Positions 6,128 through 11,128 of a stretch of 11,128 nt of DNA are shown here, piece by piece. The stretch comes from an uncultured Eubacteriales bacterium (GTDB taxonomy: Bacteria; Bacillota_A; Clostridia; Oscillospirales; Oscillospiraceae): positions 1-11,128 of the forward strand of contig USNH01000009.1 in NCBI GenBank assembly GCA_900556015.1. The letters run 5' to 3'. Every line of letters begins with the position of its first letter. The stretch's first letter is position 1. The position numbers were made by a program, and so were the translations under genes. The notes below the pieces were generated by a model, which saw nothing but the letters and a program-made list of their open reading frames with translations, searched no databases and had not been told where the DNA came from.

Positions 6128-7126
6128 ATGGGATTTATGGAGATCGTACTGCCGGTGGTGGTGAGCTTCGTCATCACCGCCATCGCGGGCAAGCTGCTGA
6201 TACCGGCGCTGGTAAAGCTGAAGGCGGGCCAGTCCATCAAGGAGATCGGCCCGACGTGGCACATGACGAAGCAGGGCACGCCCACCATGGGCGGGCTGAT
6301 GTTCATCATCGGCATCGGCCTGACCATCGTGGTGCTGGGCTGGAAAAACATGATGGCGGGCAGCTTTGTCCACCTGTATGTATACCTGTTCGCCCTGGTG
6401 TTCGGCGTTATCGGCTATATCGACGACTATCAGAAGGTGAAGCACCACCACAACACCGGGCTGACGGCGCTGCAAAAATTCGTATTGCAGCTGGCCGCCG
6501 CCGTGGCGTTCCTGTGCCTGATGCGGTACGAGGGGATGCTGAGTCCCAACCTGTATATCCCGTTTTGGAACACGCATATCGTGCTGCCCTGGGTGGTGTA
6601 TCTTATTTTCGCCGCCTTCGTCATCGTAGGCACGGTGAACGCCGTGAACATCACCGACGGGCTGGACGGCCTCAGCTCCAGCGTCACCGTGCCGGTGGGT
6701 CTGTTCTTTCTGGTGATGGCGGTGGTATGGCCCGGCTTTGAGCAGCTGGGCGTGTTCTCCGGCGCGCTGGTGGGCGGTCTGCTGGGCTTTTTGGTGTATA
6801 ACCACTACCCCGCCAAGGTGTTCATGGGCGACACCGGGTCGCTGTTTTTGGGCGGCGCGGTGGCGGCGCTGGCCTTTGCCTACGATATGCCGCTGGTGCT
6901 GATTTTGGTGGGCATCGTCTACATCTGCGAGACGCTGTCCGACATCATCCAGGTGGGCTACTTCAAGCTGACCCACGGCAAGCGCATCTTCAAGATGGCG
7001 CCGCTGCACCATCACTTTGAGATGTGCGGCTGGAAGGAGACGAAGGTGGTGGCGGTGTTCACCGCCGTCAGCGTGATCGGCTGCGTTATCGCCTATTTCG
7101 CCGTGTACCAGCGCTTCAGCTTCTGA
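6128..7126 (+). CDS. mraY: MraY, phospho-MurNAc-pentapeptide transferase (lipid I synthase)
   Basis: This integral membrane enzyme transfers phospho-MurNAc-pentapeptide from UDP to undecaprenyl phosphate, making lipid I on the inner leaflet. It has 332 residues, mostly hydrophobic and consistent with ten membrane spans. Family signatures: GPTWHMTKQGTPTMGG at about 41-56, the Asp pair in IDDY (D99, D100), NITDGLDGL around D177, FMGDTGS with D235, and the HHHFE motif at 294-298. These include the Mg2+ and catalytic residues expected of the family. The ATG-6128 start has AAGGAG 9 nt upstream. murD, often the next gene in Firmicutes clusters, is absent; the SEDS gene follows after 34 bp. Confidence 0.97.
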   Translation: MGFMEIVLPVVVSFVITAIAGKLLIPALVKLKAGQSIKEIGPTWHMTKQGTPTMGGLMFIIGIGLTIVVLGWKNMMAGSFVHLYVYLFALVFGVIGYIDDYQKVKHHHNTGLTALQKFVLQLAAAVAFLCLMRYEGMLSPNLYIPFWNTHIVLPWVVYLIFAAFVIVGTVNAVNITDGLDGLSSSVTVPVGLFFLVMAVVWPGFEQLGVFSGALVGGLLGFLVYNHYPAKVFMGDTGSLFLGGAVAALAFAYDMPLVLILVGIVYICETLSDIIQVGYFKLTHGKRIFKMAPLHHHFEMCGWKETKVVAVFTAVSVIGCVIAYFAVYQRFSF

Positions 7127-7160
7127 TTTTTCGCGTTATTTTCAGGGAAGGAGGGATACC

Positions 7161-8366
7161 ATGACCCGCGAGGAGCATCAGGCTGCCCGTGCGCAGCAGG
7201 CCCGTATGCGGCAGGTGGAGCAAAAGCACCGGGAAGCCGCCAAGGGCCAGATGGATCTCCCCTTCCTGATCCTGACGCTGCTGCTGACGGCCATCGGGCT
7301 GATCATGCTGTTTTCCGCCAGCTTTCCCCGCGCCTATTACGACACCGGCGACGGCACGTACTACTTCAAGCGCCAGGCCATTTTCGCCGCCATCGGCCTG
7401 GTGGGTATGTTCGTGGTGGGCAAGTTCAACTACCAGCGCTGGCGAGGCGCGGCACGCATTTTGGTGGGCATCGCGCTGTTTTTGCTGATTTTGGTCATCA
7501 TCCCCCACAACCCGCTGGCCATCACCTCCAACAACGCCACCCGGTGGCTGGGCATCAGGGGCGTGTTCCAGTTCCAGCCGTCGGAGATCGCCAAGCTGGC
7601 GGTCATCGTGTACTTTTCCGACACCATCTCCAAAAAGCGGGAGAAAATGCTGACGTGGCGGCAGGGCATCCTGCCCTATGTGGCGCTGCTGGGTGTGATC
7701 TCCGTGCTGATGATGTTAGAGCCCCACCTGTCCGGCACGATCCTCATCGCGGCCACCGGCGCTGTGCTGATGATCGCGGGCGGCATCCAGGCGTGGCTGG
7801 TGGCGGCAGGCGTTGCCGGCGTGGGCATCGTGGGCTTTCTGTTTATCAAGCTGGCGGAGGCCGGCGTTATCAAATACGGCGCATCCCGCATCGAGATGTG
7901 GCACGACCCGTGGCTGGACTATTACGGCAAGGGCTACCAGCTGGCCCAGAGCCTGATCACCATCGGCTCGGGCGGCCTGCTGGGCGTGGGCCTGGGCCGG
8001 GGACGGCAGAAGTTCCTGTATCTGCCGGAGCAGTACAACGACTTTATTTTCTCCGTGGTGTGCGAGGAGTTGGGGCTTATCGGCGCGTGCGTCATCATGA
8101 TCATCTTCGCGCTGCTGATCCTGCGAGGCTTTTGGATCGCCCTCCATGCCCGCGACCGCTTCGGCGCGCTGCTGGTGGTAGGCATCATGACCCACCTGGC
8201 CCTGCAAACGTTTCTGAACATCGCCGTGGTGTCCGGCTTCGTCCCCACCACCGGCATCTCCCTCCCCTTCTTCAGCTACGGCGGCACAGCGTTGTGCCTT
8301 CAGCTGGTGGAGATGGGCATCGTCCTCAGCGTATCGCGGCAGATACCCGCGCCCAAGGCCGGATAA
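7161..8366 (+). CDS. SEDS glycosyltransferase, FtsW/SpoVE type
   Basis: SEDS proteins polymerise lipid II into glycan strands in complex with a class B PBP; here the likely partner is the PBP at 2287-4545. It has 401 residues: a charged cytoplasmic tail of about 32 residues, then around ten hydrophobic spans. Family motifs: FQPSEIAKLA from 138, EPHLSGT at 187-193 (EPDLGT in many FtsW), GKGYQLAQS, GVGLGRGRQKFLYLPE, NDFIFSVVCEELG with Asp294 at the position taken to be essential, and SLPFFSYGGT near the C-terminus. AAGGAGG lies 6 nt before ATG-7161. FtsW (division) and SpoVE (spore cortex) are close paralogues, and the sequence alone does not decide which this is. A 105-bp AT-rich gap follows. 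Confidence 0.93.
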   Translation: MTREEHQAARAQQARMRQVEQKHREAAKGQMDLPFLILTLLLTAIGLIMLFSASFPRAYYDTGDGTYYFKRQAIFAAIGLVGMFVVGKFNYQRWRGAARILVGIALFLLILVIIPHNPLAITSNNATRWLGIRGVFQFQPSEIAKLAVIVYFSDTISKKREKMLTWRQGILPYVALLGVISVLMMLEPHLSGTILIAATGAVLMIAGGIQAWLVAAGVAGVGIVGFLFIKLAEAGVIKYGASRIEMWHDPWLDYYGKGYQLAQSLITIGSGGLLGVGLGRGRQKFLYLPEQYNDFIFSVVCEELGLIGACVIMIIFALLILRGFWIALHARDRFGALLVVGIMTHLALQTFLNIAVVSGFVPTTGISLPFFSYGGTALCLQLVEMGIVLSVSRQIPAPKAG

Positions 8367-8393
8367 TTTTGCGGAAATTTCGACAACAAACTG

Positions 8394-8399
8394 TATAAT
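8394..8399 (+). promoter_or_regulatory. Candidate -10 element (TATAAT) ahead of murG
   Basis: A perfect TATAAT lies in the AT-rich gap between the SEDS gene and murG. No good -35 is seen: TTGCGG at 8369-8374 gives a 19-nt spacer and matches only the first half of the consensus. An 11-bp palindrome (TACGA-A-TCGTA, 8413-8423) starts 14 nt downstream. This is a possible internal promoter for murG, murA and ftsQ. Confidence 0.4.
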
Positions 8400-8441
8400 T
8401 TTGTAGATAAATTACGAATCGTATCAAAATACAGACTACGA

Positions 8442-8456
8442 GCCGCCCCGGGCGGC
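8442..8456 (+). other. Inverted repeat just before the murG ribosome binding site
   Basis: GCCGCC (8442-8447) pairs with GGCGGC (8451-8456) around CCG. The DNA is a 7-bp perfect inverted repeat around one central C. AAGGAG (8459-8464) starts three bases later, 7 nt before ATG-8472. The layout matches that ahead of mraY: GAGCCGCC, a stem-loop, then AAGGAGCAA. Confidence 0.65.
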
Positions 8457-8471
8457 ACAAGGAGCAAAGCG

Positions 8472-9590
8472 ATGAGAGTGATCTTTACCTGCGGCGGCAC
8501 GGCGGGCCATGTGAACCCGGCGCTGGCGCTGGCGGGCTATATGCGGGAGAAAGACCCAAGCACCGCCGTGCTGTTCGTGGGCACACCCACGGGTATGGAG
8601 CGCGGCCTTGTGACCAAGGCGGGCTATGACTACGCCGCCGTGGAGGTCAGCAGCTTCCGCCGCCGTCTCAACGGCGAGGGGCTGCGCCACAACCTCCACG
8701 CCCTGCGGGTGCTGGCCTCGTCGGGCCGCACCGCACGGGCCATTCTGCGGTCTTTCCGGCCCGACCTGGTGGTGGGCACAGGGGGCTACGCCAGCTATCC
8801 CATGGTGAAGGCCGCCGCCAGGGCTCACATCCCCACGGCGGTACACGAGAGCAACATCGTCCCCGGCCTGACCACGAAGATGCTGGAGAACTATGCCGAT
8901 CTGATCATGGTGGGTTTTGAGGACTGCCGCCGCCATTACCGCCACCCGGAGCGCATCGCCGTCACCGGCACGCCTGTCCGGGGCGACTTCTTCCGTCTGA
9001 CCAGGGCGGAGGCCCGGAAAAAGCTGGGCTTTGACGATGACGCGCCCCTTTTGGTATCCTTTTGGGGCAGCTTGGGCGCCAGCCACATGAACGAGGACAC
9101 CGTGGCCATGCTCCGCCGGGAGCAGGCGGAGGGCTTCCCCTTCCATCACATCCACGCCGTGGGCAGCGGCGGCTGGGACACCGTATCCCGGCAGCTGAAT
9201 GATCTGGGTCTTACCAACCAGCCCCGGCTGGACGTGCGGCAGTATATCTATGACATGGACGTGGTCATGGCCGCCGCCGACGTGGTTTTGAGCCGGGCCG
9301 GCGCGTCCACCCTCAGTGAGCTGACGGCGCTGGGCAAGCCGGCGGTCATTGTCCCCTCCCCCTACGTGGTCAACAACCATCAGGAGAAGAACGCCCGGCT
9401 GCTGGAGCGCCACGGCGGCGCGGTGGTGCTCACCGAGCCGGAGTGTACCGGCGATGCGCTGTACGACGCGGCAGCGTCCATCCTCGCCTCCCCGGAAAAA
9501 CGTGAGGCCATGGCCCGTGCCATGAAGGAGCTGGGCATCCCCGACGCCACGGAGCGCATCTACGATGCCGTGACCGCGCTGGTGCGCTGA
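8472..9590 (+). CDS. murG: MurG, lipid II synthase (UDP-GlcNAc transferase)
   Basis: This peripheral membrane GT-B enzyme adds GlcNAc to lipid I to give lipid II on the cytoplasmic face. It has 372 residues (B. subtilis 363). The N-terminal G-loop is GGTAGH (8-13), followed by VNPALALA. GTGGYASYPMVKAA, HESN (125-128) with VPGLTTKML, and GTPVR complete the N-terminal half. The second G-loop reads FWGSLGA, with Trp198 where many MurG have the first Gly of GGSxGA. The UDP-GlcNAc site is SRAGASTLSEL (274-284), then PSPYVVNNHQEKNA with H303, Q304 and N307. The start is fixed by AAGGAG 7 nt upstream. murB and murC do not follow; murA does, after 67 bp. Confidence 0.97.
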   Translation: MRVIFTCGGTAGHVNPALALAGYMREKDPSTAVLFVGTPTGMERGLVTKAGYDYAAVEVSSFRRRLNGEGLRHNLHALRVLASSGRTARAILRSFRPDLVVGTGGYASYPMVKAAARAHIPTAVHESNIVPGLTTKMLENYADLIMVGFEDCRRHYRHPERIAVTGTPVRGDFFRLTRAEARKKLGFDDDAPLLVSFWGSLGASHMNEDTVAMLRREQAEGFPFHHIHAVGSGGWDTVSRQLNDLGLTNQPRLDVRQYIYDMDVVMAAADVVLSRAGASTLSELTALGKPAVIVPSPYVVNNHQEKNARLLERHGGAVVLTEPECTGDALYDAAASILASPEKREAMARAMKELGIPDATERIYDAVTALVR

Positions 9591-9608
9591 TGCACCCCTG
9601 AAGGCCGT

Positions 9609-9644
9609 CCCCTCATACAATGGCCTGTAAGCCAACATGAGGGG
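9609..9644 (+). other. Two-tier stem-loop in the murG-murA gap
   Basis: CCCCTCAT (9609-9616) pairs perfectly with ATGAGGGG (9637-9644). Inside the loop TGGC (9621-9624) pairs with GCCA (9631-9634) around CTGTAA. The 3' arm ends one base before the murA ribosome binding site and contains an in-frame ATG (9637). No T-run follows. It may influence murA translation, but this is inference. Confidence 0.7.
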
Positions 9645-9645
9645 T

Positions 9646-9651
9646 GGGAGG
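9646..9651 (+). promoter_or_regulatory. Ribosome binding site that sets the murA start
   Basis: GGGAGG (inside GGGAGGGG, 9646-9653) lies 6 nt before ATG-9658. The in-frame ATG-9637 has no comparable site and lies in a hairpin arm. Confidence 0.75.
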
Positions 9652-9657
9652 GGTACT

Positions 9658-10917
9658 ATGAGTTATATCACCATCCGGGGCGGCAGACCGCTCCGGGGCG
9701 AGATCACCGTGCAGGGCGCGAAAAACAGCGTTCTGCCCATTTTGGCCGCCACGCTGCTGGCCGGGGACGAGTGCCGCATAGAGGGCTGTCCCCATCTCAG
9801 CGACGTGGACTCGGCCTGCGACATCCTGCGGTATTTAGGCTGCCGCGCCCGATGGGACGGCGGCGACCTGCTGGTGGACAGCTCCACGCTGACCCGGTGC
9901 GACATCCCCCAATCGCTGATGCGGCGTATGCGCTCATCGGTGATCTTCCTGGGGGCGATCCTGGCCCGGTGCGGCTGGGCGGAGCTGAGTTATCCCGGCG
10001 GGTGCGAGCTTGGGCCGCGGCCCATTGACCTGCACCTGGCGGCACTACGCGCCCTGGGCGCGTCCATCGAGGAAAACGGCGGCAAGCTGTACTGTCAGGG
10101 CCGAAGACTGACGGGCTGCGAGATCATGCTGGCCTCCCCCAGTGTGGGCGCGACGGAGAACGCCATGCTGGCCGCCTGCGGCGCGTCGGGCGACACCGTC
10201 ATCTGCAACGCCGCCCGCGAGCCAGAGATCGGCGACCTGCAAAATTTCCTGTGCGCCATGGGCGCGGAGGTGCGGGGCGCAGGCGGCTCGGTCATCACCG
10301 TGTCGCCGGGAAAGGCGCTCCACGGCTGCACACACCGGGTCATCCCGGACCGCATCGTTACCGCTACATACCTCTGCGCGGCGGCTGCCGCCGGCGGAGA
10401 CATTACCCTGCATGGTGCGGACAGCCGCCACCTGGCCGCCGTCACCACGGCGCTCCAGCAGGCGGGCTGCCATCTGGAGAGCACGGCGGACGCCATCCAC
10501 CTGACAAGTGAAGGCCGTTTACAGGCCCTGTCCCCCGTGCGTACCGCGCCCTATCCGGGCTTTCCCACCGACTGTCAGGCCATCCTTATGGCGGCGCTGC
10601 TGCGAAGCCGGGGTGCAACGGTGTTCGTGGAGAATATGTTTCAAAGCCGCTACCGCCACGTGCCGGAGCTGATCCGCATGGGCGCGGACATCCGCACGGA
10701 GAGCCGGGTGGCGGTGGTCTGCGGCGTGGAGCAGCTCCACGGTGCGGACACGGTGGCCACCGACCTGCGGGGCGGGGCGGCGCTGGCGGTGGCCGGGCTG
10801 GCCGCCCAGGGCGTCACCACCATTCAGGGTGTACAGCACATTCACCGGGGATACGAGAGCCTGACCGGCGATTTGGCCGCGCTGGGCGCGGACATCACAG
10901 AGCGGGACACTGAATAG
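9658..10917 (+). CDS. murA: MurA, UDP-N-acetylglucosamine 1-carboxyvinyltransferase
   Basis: This cytosolic enzyme starts peptidoglycan synthesis by adding enolpyruvate from PEP to UDP-GlcNAc. It has 419 residues, as in E. coli. Key residues fall at or next to E. coli numbering: K22 in GAKNS, the loop cysteine C116 in GGCELGPRPIDLH (E. coli C115), R121 (E. coli R120), D305 in GFPTDCQA, D369 in DLRGGAAL, and R397 in HIHRGYE. The loop cysteine predicts the usual fosfomycin-reactive form; this is family knowledge, not a test. ATG-9658 is chosen from the ribosome binding site and from homology beginning at the ITIRGG strand. Firmicutes often have two paralogues (MurAA/MurAB); which this is cannot be told. 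Its place between murG and ftsQ fills the slot that murB or murC has in related clusters. Confidence 0.96.
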   Translation: MSYITIRGGRPLRGEITVQGAKNSVLPILAATLLAGDECRIEGCPHLSDVDSACDILRYLGCRARWDGGDLLVDSSTLTRCDIPQSLMRRMRSSVIFLGAILARCGWAELSYPGGCELGPRPIDLHLAALRALGASIEENGGKLYCQGRRLTGCEIMLASPSVGATENAMLAACGASGDTVICNAAREPEIGDLQNFLCAMGAEVRGAGGSVITVSPGKALHGCTHRVIPDRIVTATYLCAAAAAGGDITLHGADSRHLAAVTTALQQAGCHLESTADAIHLTSEGRLQALSPVRTAPYPGFPTDCQAILMAALLRSRGATVFVENMFQSRYRHVPELIRMGADIRTESRVAVVCGVEQLHGADTVATDLRGGAALAVAGLAAQGVTTIQGVQHIHRGYESLTGDLAALGADITERDTE

Positions 10918-10950
10918 TTCCGATATACTTCAGAGAAAGGGGCGAGACAC

Positions 10951-11128
10951 ATGGCGAGAAAGCGTTATACCCGCCGGCGCAGCAAGGGGCGCTTCGCGTT
11001 CCTCTACAAGCTGCTGGCCTTTGTGGTCACCTGCACCGCCATCGCGCTGGCCCTGACGCTGTTTTTCCGCATCCGCACCATCAACGTCAGCGGCAACAGC
11101 CGCTACGACCGGGAGGTCATCATCCAGG
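10951..11128 (+). CDS. ftsQ: FtsQ/DivIB, N-terminal part (cut by the window edge)
   Basis: The protein is a bitopic divisome member that works with FtsL and FtsB/DivIC to recruit and activate the septal synthase. Only 59 codons are present. Seen: a short, very basic cytoplasmic tail (MARKRYTRRRSKGR), one hydrophobic span at about 19-39, then FRIRTINVSGNSRYDREVII, which matches the start of the extracytoplasmic POTRA domain. AAAGGGG (10936-10942) lies 8 nt before ATG-10951. The gap to murA is 33 bp, so co-transcription is likely. The call rests on this N-terminal layout and on cluster position. The remaining POTRA and beta domains lie beyond the window. Confidence 0.85.
   Translation, partial: MARKRYTRRRSKGRFAFLYKLLAFVVTCTAIALALTLFFRIRTINVSGNSRYDREVIIQ

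Noticed and set aside
4583..7015. 810-codon open frame on the minus strand opposite murE and mraY, and similar long ones at 2260-3780 and 8436-9638
   Set aside because: They lie exactly opposite well-identified genes. Their translations are rich in His, Gln, Val and Arg with no recognisable domain, as expected when G+C-biased codons are read from the opposite strand. No ribosome binding site or promoter supports them.
9637..9657. ATG-9637 as the murA start
   Set aside because: It lies in the 3' arm of a perfect stem, lacks its own accessible ribosome binding site, and adds MRGGRGT, which has no counterpart in MurA.

Overview
The window holds the front half of a dcw (division and cell wall) cluster, all genes on the + strand. 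It encodes, in order, MraZ, RsmH (MraW), an FtsL-like protein, a class B penicillin-binding protein of the FtsI/SpoVD type with two PASTA domains, MurE, MraY, a SEDS protein of the FtsW/SpoVE type, MurG, MurA and the first 59 codons of FtsQ/DivIB, which runs off the right edge. No rRNA, tRNA, CRISPR array, transposase or phage gene was seen.

The likely source is a G+C-rich member of the Clostridia, for example a gut Oscillospiraceae-type bacterium. The grounds are strong G/C at third codon positions, Firmicutes-style PASTA domains on the division PBP, the meso-diaminopimelate signature DNPR in MurE, EPHLSGT in the SEDS protein (a form I associate with clostridial SpoVE), and AGGAGG-like ribosome binding sites. 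This taxonomic call is inference, not proof.

Layout: 19-1379, mraZ and rsmH, coupled by a TGATG overlap. 1380-1638, a 259-bp gap holding 2.3 copies of a 103-bp tandem repeat with hairpins. 1639-4545, ftsL and ftsI/spoVD, separated by 102 bp with a long GCGA-capped stem-loop. 4546-4639, a gap with a candidate promoter. 4640-8366, murE, mraY and ftsW with short gaps. 8367-8471, an AT-rich gap with a perfect TATAAT. 8472-10917, murG and murA with a structured 67-bp gap. 10951 to the end, partial ftsQ.

The genes form one pathway. MurA starts UDP-MurNAc synthesis and MurE adds the third residue of the stem peptide. MraY makes lipid I and MurG makes lipid II. FtsW polymerises lipid II and its partner PBP cross-links the glycan. 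FtsL and FtsQ/DivIB recruit and activate that pair at the septum. RsmH methylates 16S rRNA, and MraZ is the cluster's DNA-binding regulator. The ligase genes murF and murD, and also murC and murB, are absent from their usual slots.

The coding content is ordinary. The unusual material is between genes: the tandem repeat ahead of ftsL, and hairpins placed just before the Shine-Dalgarno of several genes. I found no undescribed multi-gene system.
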